NCBI GenBank assembly: GCA_938017975.1
Contig: CALIKQ010000042.1
Coordinates: 1-44,076, forward strand
Direction of reading: 5' to 3'
Length of the DNA: 44,076 nt
Source of the DNA: an uncultured Pseudomonadales bacterium
GTDB lineage: Bacteria > Pseudomonadota > Gammaproteobacteria > Pseudomonadales > Azotimanducaceae
The translations under genes and the position numbers were made by a program. A model generated the notes under the pieces. That model was not told where the DNA came from and did no database searches. It saw only the letters and a program-made list of their open reading frames with translations. This document shows, in pieces, positions 8,418 through 17,708 of the stretch; the stretch's first letter is position 1; every line of letters starts with the position of its first letter.

Positions 8418-9785
8418 GTGAAGAAAGCGAAATTGGCATTTGTGTGTGGAGACTGCGGATCAGAATATACGAAGTGGCAGGGCCAATGTTTTGATTGCAA
8501 CGCTTGGAACACGTTAAAGCAAATTCATTTAGGGAAAACTCAGTCTGAGCGTAAATCTGGTGGTTTTTCTGGACTGCTTGAACCGGTTCAAACACTCAAT
8601 GCTGTATCTACGGAGGTCAAGCCTAGACTGCCAGCGCCTTCCGGCGAGTTTAATCGCGTTTTGGGGGGCGGTTTGGTGCCCGGGTCGGCCGTGTTGATCA
8701 GTGGATCACCGGGCGCGGGTAAAAGTACATTGTTAATTCAGATCCTCTGTGACTTGGCGGCAACAGTCCCATCTCTTTATGTCACCGGTGAGGAAAGTCT
8801 CTCGCAGGTCGCGCTGAGAGCGCACCGATTAAAGCTGAAAACAGATCAAATCAAAGTGATGTCTGAAACCAGTGTCGAGAGAATTCTCGCCGTTTGGGAT
8901 GAAGAGCGGCCCAAACTGATTGTTATCGATTCTATCCAGGTCATGCAGAGCGAGGCTGTCGACTCTGCCCCGGGCAGTGTCTCCCAGGTGCGCGAGTCTG
9001 CAGCTGCACTGATTCAAAAAGCCAAGCAAAGCGATACGATTTTGATGCTTGTTGGGCATGTGACCAAGGAAGGCAATTTGGCCGGACCCCGGGTACTCGA
9101 GCATATGATCGATGCTTTTTTGATGCTCGAAGGCGATGCCGATGGTCGTTACAGAACGTTGCGCTCGATTAAGAATCGGTTCGGTGCTGTCAATGAGTTG
9201 GGTATTTTTGCCATGACGGAGCAAGGGCTTAAGGATGTTGTCAATCCTTCGGCCATTTTTTTGAATCGCGCGGAGATCGACGCGCCGGGCAGTGTCGTGA
9301 TGGCCATTTGGGAAGGAACTCGTCCGCTATTGGTTGAAGCCCAGGCCTTGGTTGATCAAAGTGCATTTTCTAATCCTCGCCGCATCGCTGTGGGGTTTGA
9401 ACAAAATCGATTGGCCATGTTGTTGGCTGTGCTCAGTCGTCATGGAGGGTTGCAGGTCGCTGATCAAGATGTGTATATCAATGCAGTGGGCGGGATTCGG
9501 GTCGATGAAACCAGTAGTGATTTGGCGGTCTTAATGGCGGTGATCTCAAGTTTTCGGAATCGGCCTTTGCCTCGTGATCTCATTTGCTTTGGTGAAGTTG
9601 GCTTGTCGGGAGAAATCAGACCTGTGCCAAATGGTCAGGAGCGGTTGCGAGAGGCTGCAAAGCATGGATTCAAACGAGCCTTGGTGCCCAAAGGCAATTT
9701 GGCCAAACAAACAATTGATGGAATGTCCCTCAAGGGAATCACACACCTCGGTGAGGCCCTTGAGCAATTGAGTGATTGGATCTAG
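8418..9785 (+). CDS. radA: DNA repair protein RadA
   Basis: RadA (455 residues) is a RecA-like ATPase that helps branch migration in recombinational repair. It has a four-cysteine zinc finger (CGDCGSEY...CFDCNAW) at residues 10-30, Walker A GSPGAGKST near 95, the RadA-specific KNRFGAVNELGIF near 255, and a C-terminal Lon-like domain that ends with the GEVGLSGEIRPV motif. GTG at 8418 starts 6 bp after alr. It converges with ettA with only one base between the two stop codons. Confidence 0.96.
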   Translation: MKKAKLAFVCGDCGSEYTKWQGQCFDCNAWNTLKQIHLGKTQSERKSGGFSGLLEPVQTLNAVSTEVKPRLPAPSGEFNRVLGGGLVPGSAVLISGSPGAGKSTLLIQILCDLAATVPSLYVTGEESLSQVALRAHRLKLKTDQIKVMSETSVERILAVWDEERPKLIVIDSIQVMQSEAVDSAPGSVSQVRESAAALIQKAKQSDTILMLVGHVTKEGNLAGPRVLEHMIDAFLMLEGDADGRYRTLRSIKNRFGAVNELGIFAMTEQGLKDVVNPSAIFLNRAEIDAPGSVVMAIWEGTRPLLVEAQALVDQSAFSNPRRIAVGFEQNRLAMLLAVLSRHGGLQVADQDVYINAVGGIRVDETSSDLAVLMAVISSFRNRPLPRDLICFGEVGLSGEIRPVPNGQERLREAAKHGFKRALVPKGNLAKQTIDGMSLKGITHLGEALEQLSDWI

Positions 9786-9786
9786 C

Positions 9787-11460
9787 TCAGGTTGCGAGCT
9801 TCTTGTAGCGCACTCGGGTCGGTGTCAGATCTTGGGTGCCCATCCGCTTTTTGCGATCGACCTCGTACTCTGAGTAATTACCCTCGAAGAAGTAGTTCTG
9901 GCTGTCGCCCTCAAACGCCAGAATGTGCGTAGCGATCCGGTCTAAAAACCATCGATCGTGGGAGATCACCATGATCGAGCCGGGGTAGGCTTCAATCGCA
10001 GATTCCAGAGCCCTAAGTGTTTCGACGTCGAGATCGTTGGTGGGTTCATCTAACAAAAGGAAGTTCGCGCCAATTTTGAGTAACTTCGCTAAATGAACCC
10101 GATTGCGCTCACCGCCCGATAAATCTTTCACGAGCTTTTGCTGATCCGCACCTTTGAAATTAAAACGTCCAACATACGATCTCGACGGTGTCTCGTATTT
10201 TCCGATTCGAATCAGTTCGCTGCCTTCGGAAATTTCCTCCCAAACCGTGTTGTCGTCGTTGAGGGAATCACGACTTTGATCAACGAAGCCGAGCTGAACC
10301 GTTTCGCCTAAATCGATGGTGCCAGAATCGGGCGTCTCTTGACCGCTGATCATCCGGAACAACGTCGACTTTCCTGCACCATTGCCGCCGATAATGCCAA
10401 TTATGCTGCCTTTGGGGGCATTAAAGCTAAGATCGTTGATGAGTAAACGGTCTTCAAATGCTTTACTGACGCCGGTGACCTCTAAAACGCGATCTCCCAG
10501 CCGTGGCCCTGGCGGGATATAAAGCTCTTGTGTTTCGTTGCGCGTTTGAAATTCCTGAGAGTTCAGTTCATCGAACCTCGCAAGCCGGGCTCTGTTTTTC
10601 GCTTGTCTGGCTTTCGGCTGGGATTGGACCCACTCGAGTTCGGCTTTGATGGTTTTTTGCCTTGATTGCTCTTGGCGTTGTTCTACCTGGAGTCGTTTTT
10701 CCTTGGCCTCGAGCCAAGCAGAATAATTCCCCTCATACGGAATGCCTCGACCTCGGTCGAGCTCAAGGATCCAACCGGCGGCATTGTCTAAAAAGTAGCG
10801 ATCGTGAGTGATGGCGACCACTGTTCCGGGGAATTCTGTTAAGAAATGCTCAAGCCAACCGACGCTTTCTGCATCGAGATGGTTGGTTGGCTCGTCGAGC
10901 AGCAGCATGTCGGGGTTCGACAGGAGTAGGCGACACAGCGCGACCCGGCGTTTTTCTCCCCCTGAGAGGGTGGTTACAGGGCTATCGAAGGGCGGTAAGC
11001 GCAGTGCATCTGCAGCAACCTCAATTTTCCGCTCCAGATCCCAGCCGTCCATGGCGTCGATTTTCAATTGCAGAGAACCTTGACGGTCGAGTAGTTCGGT
11101 CATCTCATCATCGGACATGGGTTCTGCGAAGCGATCACTGATCGCGTTGAATTCATCCATGAGATCTTTGATTTCCCGGACACCATCTTCGACATTGCCG
11201 AGTACATCTTTCTCGGGGTCGAGTTCTGGTTCTTGAGCAAGATAGCCAATATTGAGCTCGGGTTGTGGTCTAGCTTCCCCGAGATGTTCCTGGTCTAGCC
11301 CAGCCATAATCCGCAATAGGCTTGATTTACCCGAACCGTTCAGGCCTAACACACCAATCTTTGCACCAGGGAAAAACGACAGCGAAATATCCTTGAGAAT
11401 GGTTCTGTTCGGTGGAACAACTTTTCCTACCCTAGACATTGAAAAAACGTATTGCGCCAT
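9787..11460 (-). CDS. ettA: Energy-dependent translational throttle protein EttA (ABC-F)
   Basis: EttA is an ABC-F ATPase that binds the ribosomal E site and regulates the first elongation step according to ATP/ADP ratio. The 557-residue protein (E. coli 555) has two ABC domains with Walker A GLNGSGKSS and GGNGAGKST, signatures LSGGEKRRVALCR and LSGGERNRVHLAKLL, and the PtIM arm between them (about residues 245-325). There is no membrane segment. The frame is open to 11544, but ATG at 11460 starts MAQYVFSM as in the family and has GAGG eight bases upstream. It is transcribed alone. Confidence 0.96.
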   Translation of the reverse strand: MAQYVFSMSRVGKVVPPNRTILKDISLSFFPGAKIGVLGLNGSGKSSLLRIMAGLDQEHLGEARPQPELNIGYLAQEPELDPEKDVLGNVEDGVREIKDLMDEFNAISDRFAEPMSDDEMTELLDRQGSLQLKIDAMDGWDLERKIEVAADALRLPPFDSPVTTLSGGEKRRVALCRLLLSNPDMLLLDEPTNHLDAESVGWLEHFLTEFPGTVVAITHDRYFLDNAAGWILELDRGRGIPYEGNYSAWLEAKEKRLQVEQRQEQSRQKTIKAELEWVQSQPKARQAKNRARLARFDELNSQEFQTRNETQELYIPPGPRLGDRVLEVTGVSKAFEDRLLINDLSFNAPKGSIIGIIGGNGAGKSTLFRMISGQETPDSGTIDLGETVQLGFVDQSRDSLNDDNTVWEEISEGSELIRIGKYETPSRSYVGRFNFKGADQQKLVKDLSGGERNRVHLAKLLKIGANFLLLDEPTNDLDVETLRALESAIEAYPGSIMVISHDRWFLDRIATHILAFEGDSQNYFFEGNYSEYEVDRKKRMGTQDLTPTRVRYKKLAT

Positions 11461-11915
11461 GGTGTAAGCCTCTGGGACCGGTCGAGAAGAAGCTGATTGT
11501 ACCGAATTTTCATGTGACTTTAGAACGATAACCTTGGTTGACAACTCTGATACACATCACAGCGAGTGCTGAGACCGCTGCAAGGCCATCATCTACCACT
11601 GATTGCGGGAGCGCGGCCTTTAATAGGGTGGCTACCGCGAAGATGCATTGAGCAAACCTCATCCACGCAATCGCCACGGTGTTTTTGTGCCGGGTTTTGC
11701 AGGCTCATCTGTCTATTGGGGCGAGCGCCCTTTAAGGGGAGTGCTGTTGTAGATTGAATTGTTTCGGTGCTGCCCGCCGTCCGAGCTGTGGATCCGGGGC
11801 ATTGACTGACTTGCTGACCAAGGCGTGTTGGAGGATCGATCGATTTTGAGAGACAATGCGGTTTCCGATTGCTAACAAGCGGTCTCCAACCAACGGGTCC
11901 TTCAGGTCGATATTT
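11461..11915. other. 455-bp divergent intergenic region between ettA and nrdR
   Basis: No convincing gene is present. The minus-strand open frame at 11589-11939 has an Arg/Pro-rich composition unlike its neighbours and overlaps the nrdR start. A possible ettA -10, TACAAT on the minus strand (11496-11501), lacks a good -35. A perfect TTGACA on the plus strand (11538-11543) has no matching -10. Hairpins occur at 11719-11730 (GGGCG-AG-CGCCC) and between AAGGCC near 11582 and GGCCTTT near 11615. A structured RNA cannot be excluded, but I did not recognise 6S, RNase P, SRP, tmRNA or an FMN element. Confidence 0.5.
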
Positions 11916-12437
11916 ATGTTTTGTCCCTTTTGTAGTCACAGTGAGACGCGTGTCAATGACAGCCGTTTAGTGGCCGAAGGAATGCAAGTTCGCCGTCGGC
12001 GGGAATGTCTTGCTTGTGGTGAAAGATTTACATCGTTTGAATCCGCTGAACTTCTGATGCCAAGAGTGATTAAATCTGATGGTAGTCGTGAGCCCTTCAA
12101 CGAAGAAAAACTCAGGTCGGGATTAATGCGTGCGCTTGAAAAGCGGCCAGTGAGCCTTGAGGGACTCGAAGCGGTTTTTGCACGCATTAAGAGTCAGTTG
12201 CGCGCTACGGGGGAACCGGAACTTAAAAGCCGGGCCTTAGGTGAGTTGGTGATGGCAGAATTGCGCATTCTCGACGAGGTCGCTTATGTGCGGTTTGCCT
12301 CGGTCTATCGTAGCTTTCAAGATATCAGTGAATTTAAACGCGAAATAGACTCGATGGGTAAGACCAAGCAAAAGCGGGTTCCCAAAAAACGCTCGGCGAA
12401 CAAAAAGAGTGCCAAGGTAACGACAAAAAATGACTGA
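11916..12437 (+). CDS. nrdR: Transcriptional repressor NrdR
   Basis: NrdR represses ribonucleotide reductase operons in response to ATP/dATP. The 173-residue protein has an N-terminal zinc ribbon (CPFC near residue 3 and CLACGERF near 31) followed by the ATP-cone domain ([16 protein letters not shown] onward, about residues 49-139). ATG at 11916 gives the exact family start MFCPFC; the longer open frame upstream is not expected to be translated. The last 25 or so residues are a Lys-rich tail beyond the usual length (E. coli 149). The end overlaps ribD by 8 bp. Confidence 0.96.
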   Translation: MFCPFCSHSETRVNDSRLVAEGMQVRRRRECLACGERFTSFESAELLMPRVIKSDGSREPFNEEKLRSGLMRALEKRPVSLEGLEAVFARIKSQLRATGEPELKSRALGELVMAELRILDEVAYVRFASVYRSFQDISEFKREIDSMGKTKQKRVPKKRSANKKSAKVTTKND

Positions 12438-13512
12438 TCGCGAATACCTTGCACGAGCGTTCGTTTTGGCGAATCGGGGTCGTTATACCACCGATCCAAA
12501 CCCGCGGGTTGGCTGCGTTCTGGTGAAGGACGGGCGGGTGATTGGTGAGGGATATCATCAGCTGGCTGGGGGCCCGCACGCTGAGGCGCAGGCGTTGAAC
12601 CAGGTTAAAGGCTCCGCTCGAGGCGCAACCGCCTATGTCACGCTCGAGCCGTGTAGTTACCATGGCCGAACCCCTTCCTGCGCAGCGGCGCTGATCGATG
12701 CGGGGGTTGTCCGCGTGGTGGCTGCCGCTGAGGACCCGCATCCTCGCAATCGGGGCGCTGGGTTTGAATTGCTCGAAGCGGCGGGTATTGAAGTGGTGCG
12801 GGCGCTCGACCCCGATGCTGCCGAAGCTTTAAATCCTGGGCACCTCAAGTGCCACGCTCATAACAGGCCTTACGTGCGTCTCAAGCTTGCTGCAACAATG
12901 GATGGCTTAACCGCGCTCCCCAATGGCGAGAGTCAGTGGATCACATCCGCCGCTGCGAGGCTTGACGTTCAGCGGTTGCGCGCACAGAGCTCTGCAATTG
13001 TGACCGGCGCGAATACTGTGATTGACGATGACCCGGCGTTGACTGTTCGTGATCCAGACATTGATCCACGCTTTAGTTCGCTCATCCTCTCCCGAGCCCG
13101 GCCTGTGTACGTATTAGACTCGAATGCTCGAACCACCCGGGATGCGCGAGTTTATACCAACCCTGAAGCACGACAAGTCTGTGGTTTTGGGGCGATTTCA
13201 GATCATCCTCAATTGTTGCGTGTAAGCACCAATCCGGCAGGCCGGATAGACCTGTCTGTTTTTTTTGCCCAGCTCGCCGCTGAAGGAGTGTTAGAAGTAT
13301 TGGTAGAAAGTGGTGCCGTTTTGGCAGGCGCTGTTTTAGAGGCTGGGTTGGTCGATGAGCTCATCCTTTATATGGCGCCCAAGCTGATGGGCATGGGACG
13401 ACCGTTACTTCAGCTTCCAGAACTTGATAAGATGAGTGAATTGAGGAACTTTGAGCTTGCTGAGCATCGGCGAGTGGGCCCCGATTTAAAGTTGGTGCTC
13501 AAGCCGGCGTAA
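12430..13512 (+). CDS. ribD: Bifunctional riboflavin deaminase/reductase RibD
   Basis: RibD carries out the second and third steps of riboflavin synthesis: deamination of the pyrimidine intermediate, then NADPH-dependent reduction of its ribosyl side chain. The 360-residue protein has the deaminase domain with zinc ligands His50, Cys75 and Cys84 ([20 protein letters not shown]) and proton-shuttle Glu52. The reductase domain follows from about residue 145 ([12 protein letters not shown]). The start overlaps nrdR by 8 bp. A riboflavin synthase gene would often come next but is absent here. Confidence 0.96.
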   Translation: MTDREYLARAFVLANRGRYTTDPNPRVGCVLVKDGRVIGEGYHQLAGGPHAEAQALNQVKGSARGATAYVTLEPCSYHGRTPSCAAALIDAGVVRVVAAAEDPHPRNRGAGFELLEAAGIEVVRALDPDAAEALNPGHLKCHAHNRPYVRLKLAATMDGLTALPNGESQWITSAAARLDVQRLRAQSSAIVTGANTVIDDDPALTVRDPDIDPRFSSLILSRARPVYVLDSNARTTRDARVYTNPEARQVCGFGAISDHPQLLRVSTNPAGRIDLSVFFAQLAAEGVLEVLVESGAVLAGAVLEAGLVDELILYMAPKLMGMGRPLLQLPELDKMSELRNFELAEHRRVGPDLKLVLKPA

Positions 13513-13576
13513 CGAGGTTTGCTTCGATGGGATTCTTGCAATCTCCATGAGTTCAAAATTTTAAGGTGTTGACACG

Positions 13577-14044
13577 ATGACGCGAATAATAGAAGGAGAC
13601 CTGACGTCGACGACCGCTGGGATCACAATCGTTGTCGCTCGATTTAATGAGTTTGTTGTGGAGAGTTTGCTCAAGGGCGCTCTGGACACGTTTAAAAGAC
13701 ATGGCATTCTCGAAAAGCAGATCACTGTGATTAAAGTTCCCGGGGCTTTCGAGCTGCCTTTGGCTGCCCAGCTTGCAGCAGAAAACCCAGATTGTGCCGC
13801 GGTGGTCGTTTTGGGCGCGGTGATTAGAGGCGGAACGCCACATTTTGATTTTGTCGCTGGACAAGCAGCGAGCGGCATCGCCTCAGTTTCGCTTAAGACC
13901 AATAAACCTGTTGTATTTGGGGTGTTAACCACGGACACCATCGAGCAGGCGATTGAGCGCTCAGGCACAAAATCGGGCAACAAGGGGGCTGATGCTGCCG
14001 TCACGGCACTCGAGATGATTAACTTGCTCAGAAAATTGGGATGA
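13577..14044 (+). CDS. ribH: 6,7-dimethyl-8-ribityllumazine synthase
   Basis: RibH condenses 5-amino-6-ribitylaminouracil with dihydroxybutanone phosphate, the step before riboflavin. At 155 residues it has the usual length. Family motifs include [28 protein letters not shown] and [14 protein letters not shown], with the catalytic His in the last. ATG at 13577 has GTGTTGACACG upstream and only a weak ribosome binding site. It overlaps nusB by 4 bp. Confidence 0.97.
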   Translation: MTRIIEGDLTSTTAGITIVVARFNEFVVESLLKGALDTFKRHGILEKQITVIKVPGAFELPLAAQLAAENPDCAAVVVLGAVIRGGTPHFDFVAGQAASGIASVSLKTNKPVVFGVLTTDTIEQAIERSGTKSGNKGADAAVTALEMINLLRKLG

Positions 14045-14481
14045 AATCCTCTCCCTCAGCGCGTCACCGAGCCCGAAAATTTGCGGTACAGGCACTCTAT
14101 CAGCTGCACTATCTGGAGACTTCAGCAACGCAGGTGATTAAAGAGTTCGTCGAAGACAATGATCTCAAGCGCGCTGATGTTGCTTACTTCGAGACGCTGG
14201 TAATGGGCGCGAGTTCCCAAAAATCAGCGCTCTGGGAAGACATGATCGCCTATCTTGATCGCGAATCGAGTCAGATCGATCCGGTTGAGGAGAGCATCCT
14301 CTTACTCGGCGCGTTCGAATTGAAAGATCAGCTTCAAGTCCCTTTTAAGGTTGTCATTTCCGAGGCAGTTGACCTGGCGAAAATATTCGGTGCGACAGAC
14401 AGTTATAAGTATGTCAACTCGATCCTTGATAAGGTTGCAACCGTCTATCGATCGGTTGAAGTCGGCGCTGTCAGTGCTTAA
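14041..14481 (+). CDS. nusB: Transcription antitermination factor NusB
   Basis: NusB binds boxA RNA with S10 to allow antitermination in rRNA operons. The 146-residue all-helical protein begins with the conserved block [17 protein letters not shown] and ends with the [11 protein letters not shown] helix. ATG overlaps the ribH stop (ATGA type), and its own stop overlaps thiL by 1 bp, so it is inside the operon. Confidence 0.96.
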   Translation: MKSSPSARHRARKFAVQALYQLHYLETSATQVIKEFVEDNDLKRADVAYFETLVMGASSQKSALWEDMIAYLDRESSQIDPVEESILLLGAFELKDQLQVPFKVVISEAVDLAKIFGATDSYKYVNSILDKVATVYRSVEVGAVSA

Positions 14482-15455
14482 TGCCGCTCTCTGAGTTCGA
14501 CATTATTGATCGATACTTTGCGCCGCTCGGCGACTGGCAGCCCAAAACCACTGTCCTTGGACCAGGCGATGACTGCGCCGTTCTAAGTCCCAGGGCGGAT
14601 CATCAAATCTGCATCTCCTCTGACACCTTGATTGAAGGCATCCATTTCCCGATGGCTGCTAGCGGCAGACTCGCGGCAGAACGGTCTCTGGCCGCGGCTG
14701 TCAGTGATCTGGCGGCAATGGGCAGTGAACCCATGGCGGCGACTGGCGCGCTGACGCTAAAAGAGCTCAGTGAGCCTTGGCTCCAAGATTTCTCTAGTGC
14801 GCTCGCTGAGTGCATCCAGGAATGGCAGATCCCATTAATTGGCGGCAATATTAGTCGAGGCAAAGAGCTCTCGATCACTTGGACTGTCCTCGGATCTGTA
14901 CCCACCGGGCGTTATGTGACCCGTAGCGGCGCCCAGGTAGGAGATGACGTCTATGTAAGCGGTTGGCCCGGTCGAGCAGGTTTGGCCCTGGAGCAACTGA
15001 TCAAAGGTGAAATGGTGGATCCAGAACTCCTACGGTATTACGAGCGGCCAGCGCCACGGCTGGAAATAGGACAAAAAATTCGCCCCTTGGTCTCAGCGAT
15101 GATTGATGTCTCCGATGGATTGTTGTCAGATCTACAACACGTATTGCACGCGTCGAATTGCGGCGCTGATGTTGATGTCTCGGCTCTGGGATTTGATGCC
15201 ACGCTGGGTCGGCAGAGTCGTAACCCACTTCATCATTTGACCTTGGCCCTCAGCGCTGGCGATGATTATGAGCTATGTTTTTCAGCGCCGGTGAGTCGCC
15301 GGGCCGAGCTCGAATCACTGGCTCAAGCCTCAGCGCTACCTTTGACTCGTATCGGTCAAATTGTTTCAACGCCTGGAGTTGTATTCTCTAATTTGCCCAA
15401 TGGGATCAAGCCTGCTGATCTAGAAGGTTTGACGGGCTATCGGCATTTCGAATGA
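14481..15455 (+). CDS. thiL: Thiamine-monophosphate kinase
   Basis: ThiL phosphorylates thiamine monophosphate to thiamine diphosphate, the active cofactor. The 324-residue protein carries the PurM-like fold motifs GPGDDCAVL near the start (Mg-ATP aspartates), SDTLIEGIHF, AVSDLAAMGSEP and SAMIDVSDGLLSDL. The product is used by two ThDP enzymes in this window (dxs and the gene at 38010). The gene overlaps its neighbours on both sides. Confidence 0.97.
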   Translation: MPLSEFDIIDRYFAPLGDWQPKTTVLGPGDDCAVLSPRADHQICISSDTLIEGIHFPMAASGRLAAERSLAAAVSDLAAMGSEPMAATGALTLKELSEPWLQDFSSALAECIQEWQIPLIGGNISRGKELSITWTVLGSVPTGRYVTRSGAQVGDDVYVSGWPGRAGLALEQLIKGEMVDPELLRYYERPAPRLEIGQKIRPLVSAMIDVSDGLLSDLQHVLHASNCGADVDVSALGFDATLGRQSRNPLHHLTLALSAGDDYELCFSAPVSRRAELESLAQASALPLTRIGQIVSTPGVVFSNLPNGIKPADLEGLTGYRHFE

Positions 15456-15931
15456 AACCGCAATTCCTCGATCTTTTGAAGCAACCTGTGCTGTTCTTTG
15501 CCTTAGGATTCGGCAGTGGTTTAGTCAAGAAAGGGCCTGGCACAGTCGGGAGCGTGGTGGGGCTCCTGATCTACATTCCTTTGTCCCAGGCGCCTCAGTG
15601 GATCTTTATTGGCGCACTGCTGATAGGCTTTTTTTGGGGTGTCTCAATTTGTGGACGGGCTGCGCATCTGTTGGAAATCAAAGATCCTGGTTGCATTGTC
15701 TGGGACGAAATCATTGGCATGTTGATCGCATGTTTCATGGTCCCGCTCGAGATAGGTTGGTTAGCCATCGCATTTTTAAGTTTCCGAGTGCTTGATATTT
15801 TTAAACCTTGGCCGATTTCCTGGTGCGACCGTAATCTCTCTGGAGGGTTCGGGATTATGGTCGATGATGTGATCGCGGGGGTTGGGGCCTGCGCCTTGGT
15901 CCATTTTTTGATGTGGGCCGTCGCGATTTAG
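15452..15931 (+). CDS. pgpA: Phosphatidylglycerophosphatase A
   Basis: PgpA removes the phosphate from phosphatidylglycerophosphate to make phosphatidylglycerol. The 159-residue membrane protein has four hydrophobic segments. Family motifs are GSGLVKKGPGTVGS near residue 20, the acidic VWDEIIGMLIA near 82 and a late VDDVIAGV. It overlaps thiL by 4 bp and closes the nrdR-pgpA operon; the ancestral order seems to break off after it. Confidence 0.95.
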   Translation: MKPQFLDLLKQPVLFFALGFGSGLVKKGPGTVGSVVGLLIYIPLSQAPQWIFIGALLIGFFWGVSICGRAAHLLEIKDPGCIVWDEIIGMLIACFMVPLEIGWLAIAFLSFRVLDIFKPWPISWCDRNLSGGFGIMVDDVIAGVGACALVHFLMWAVAI

Positions 15932-15935
15932 GGGA

Positions 15936-15964
15936 TTGCGAAGAATCTATTGTTAAATTAATCG
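15936..15964 (+). promoter_or_regulatory. Possible promoter upstream of the glyoxalase II gene
   Basis: TTGCGA (15936-15941), a 17-bp spacer and TAATCG (15959-15964) lie in the 79-bp gap after pgpA. The match to sigma70 is partial. A promoter is expected here because gene content changes at this point. Confidence 0.35.
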
Positions 15965-16010
15965 ATGAGTGGCACGGTAAGGCCTTTGCTGCAGGAACAA
16001 GGAACCCGGG

Positions 16011-16790
16011 ATGAATATCCACCAAATTTACACCTATAACGACCTTAGAAACTTCACTTATCTTCTAGAGTTCGGCAGTGGCGAGGCGATCGTTCTGGAT
16101 CCTTGGGATTCTGATGAAATCAATGCGGCACTCGCGGCACGGTCTTTGACCCTCAAGGCCATTATCAATACCCATGAGCACTGGGACCACACTCGTGGCA
16201 ACGAGGCATTGGTTGCGGAGCATGATTGTGAGGTTTGGGCTCACCAAAATGGTGAGGGCAAGATCCCGGGAATGACACGTTCGCTCTCTGCAGGCGAAAT
16301 GGTGTCGCTCGAGGCTGGGGTCTCGTTAACTGTGCTAGACACCCCTGGACATACATTTGCACATTTGTGTTTTCTTGTTGAAGAGCAGGGGGCCCCTCTG
16401 GCGGTATTCACCGGTGACACGTTGTTTAATGCAGGCGTAGGCAACTGCCATAATGGCGGAAGTCCCGAAGCTCTTTATGAAACGGTTAGCGCGCAATTTC
16501 ATTCGCTCGAAGATCGCGTCGCGGTCTATCCTGGCCATGATTATCTTGAAAATAATTTAAAGTTTACGCTGCATCTTGAGCCCAGCAATGCGTCTGCAGC
16601 GCAGTGGCTGGAGCGCGTTGAAGGCAACGATCCTGGTATCTCGCCCGTTGTTACGACGATTGGTGATGAACGATCAATTAACACTTTTTTTAGATTGAGT
16701 AATCCTGAAATCCGTAACAGCCTAGAGCTCACGGATGCGAGCGAGGAGGCTGTTTTTCTAGCGCTGCGCAAACGTCGTAATGACTGGTAG
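16011..16790 (+). CDS. gloB: Hydroxyacylglutathione hydrolase (glyoxalase II)
   Basis: The enzyme hydrolyses S-D-lactoylglutathione to D-lactate and glutathione in methylglyoxal detoxification. The 259-residue metallo-beta-lactamase-fold protein has the binuclear metal motif THEHWDHTRGN (His55, His57, Asp59, His60), DTPGHTFAHLCF and GDTLFNAGVGNC. A C-terminal helical domain with NTFFRLSNPEIR resembles the glyoxalase II substrate-binding domain. There is no signal peptide, so it is cytoplasmic. It is the first gene of the block inserted between pgpA and ribA. Confidence 0.88.
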   Translation: MNIHQIYTYNDLRNFTYLLEFGSGEAIVLDPWDSDEINAALAARSLTLKAIINTHEHWDHTRGNEALVAEHDCEVWAHQNGEGKIPGMTRSLSAGEMVSLEAGVSLTVLDTPGHTFAHLCFLVEEQGAPLAVFTGDTLFNAGVGNCHNGGSPEALYETVSAQFHSLEDRVAVYPGHDYLENNLKFTLHLEPSNASAAQWLERVEGNDPGISPVVTTIGDERSINTFFRLSNPEIRNSLELTDASEEAVFLALRKRRNDW

Positions 16791-16829
16791 GAATCGCTTT
16801 GACGATTCAGAAATGAAGGAGTTTTATTG

Positions 16830-17594
16830 ATGAAACCTGTGTGTTTGGTTCTGGGTGCAGGTCGCGGAATCGGCGGCACTGTCGGGGCTCATTTTGCGAA
16901 AGCTGGATACCACGCTGTACTTTGCAGAAGAAGCGATGAGGCTGGGTTGCAAGCGTTGGTATCTGGCATTGTTGATTCGGGGGGCGACGCTACTGGCTAT
17001 CTCATGAATGCCGTCGATGATGAAGTGATCGAGCACAAGGTCGCAGCGATAGAAGCAGAGATTGGTCCAATCGAGACAGTGGTCTACAACCTAGGGGCTC
17101 AGATTGGTTCCCGCCGTTTGGAGGAGACATCGTACAAGGCGTTCGAAATGGGCTGGCGAATGGCAACATTTGGATTGTTTAGAGTCGCTCAGGCGGTGGT
17201 ACCCAAAATGCGAGAACGCGGTCACGGAAATTTACTTGTGACTTCGGCAACCGCGGCGGTTAGAGGCAATCAAGGCCAGCATTCCCACGCAGCGGCGATG
17301 GGGGGTCGGAGAATGTTGTGTCAATCGTTGAATGCTGAGTTGGCGCCGGACGGGATTCATGTGGCGCACATCATTATTGATGGCGCCGTCGATGCGCCCG
17401 ACACCTTGGGCAAAATGCTGGGCGAGGAACGTTTTCAAGCGCTTCGACAGGCAAAAGGGCTCGAGCACGATGGTCTGATGCTGCCGGATAAAATTGCCGA
17501 ATCGTATCTTCACATTGCTCAGCAGCACCGCTCCGTTTGGACGCATGAGATGGATTTGAGAGCTTTTTCTGACCAGGCTTGGTGGAACCATTAA
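16830..17594 (+). CDS. SDR-family protein lacking the catalytic Tyr and Lys
   Basis: A 254-residue Rossmann-fold protein of the short-chain dehydrogenase family. The nucleotide loop GAGRGIGG (residues 9-16) and a variant of the NNAG motif (YNLGAQ, 86-91) are intact, and SATAAVRG near 139 supplies the usual Ser. Where YxxxK should follow, the protein reads HSHAAAMGG (151-159); there is no Tyr or Lys between 139 and 171. Start ATG 16830 has AAGGAG at 16816-16821. The C-terminus (RSVWTHEMDLR) resembles SDRs annotated as glucose-dehydrogenase-like with an IDGA motif. The protein may bind NAD(P) without normal SDR catalysis, or use another mechanism. Confidence is high for the fold and low for function. 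Confidence 0.85.
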   Translation: MKPVCLVLGAGRGIGGTVGAHFAKAGYHAVLCRRSDEAGLQALVSGIVDSGGDATGYLMNAVDDEVIEHKVAAIEAEIGPIETVVYNLGAQIGSRRLEETSYKAFEMGWRMATFGLFRVAQAVVPKMRERGHGNLLVTSATAAVRGNQGQHSHAAAMGGRRMLCQSLNAELAPDGIHVAHIIIDGAVDAPDTLGKMLGEERFQALRQAKGLEHDGLMLPDKIAESYLHIAQQHRSVWTHEMDLRAFSDQAWWNH

Positions 17595-17679
17595 GCCGTT
17601 TAATCGATAGCGCTGTCGCAAGCTGATCTCTGCCCTGAGCCGAGACTGCAACCAGACTCTCAGGGTCTAGAGTAAGTTC

Positions 17680-17694
17680 GCCGCTTTGGGCGGC
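17680..17694 (+). other. Hairpin before the ACT-domain gene
   Basis: GCCGC-TTTGG-GCGGC followed by CTTT lies 15 bp before the GTG at 17709 and just before its ribosome binding site. It could be a weak terminator for the SDR gene or a structure that limits access to GGAGG (17699-17703). Confidence 0.35.
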
Positions 17695-17708
17695 CTTTGG
17701 AGGGAGCA

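Noticed and set aside
11461-11544. Longer N-terminus for EttA
   Set aside because: ATG 11460 matches the family start and has a well-placed GAGG; the extension is not conserved in type.
11589-11939. 116-residue minus-strand frame in the ettA-nrdR gap
   Set aside because: Arg/Pro-rich low-complexity translation, overlaps the nrdR start on the other strand, no ribosome binding site or recognisable domain.
13513-13576. FMN riboswitch or ribE gene between ribD and ribH
   Set aside because: Only 64 bp are available and no FMN-element motifs are seen.
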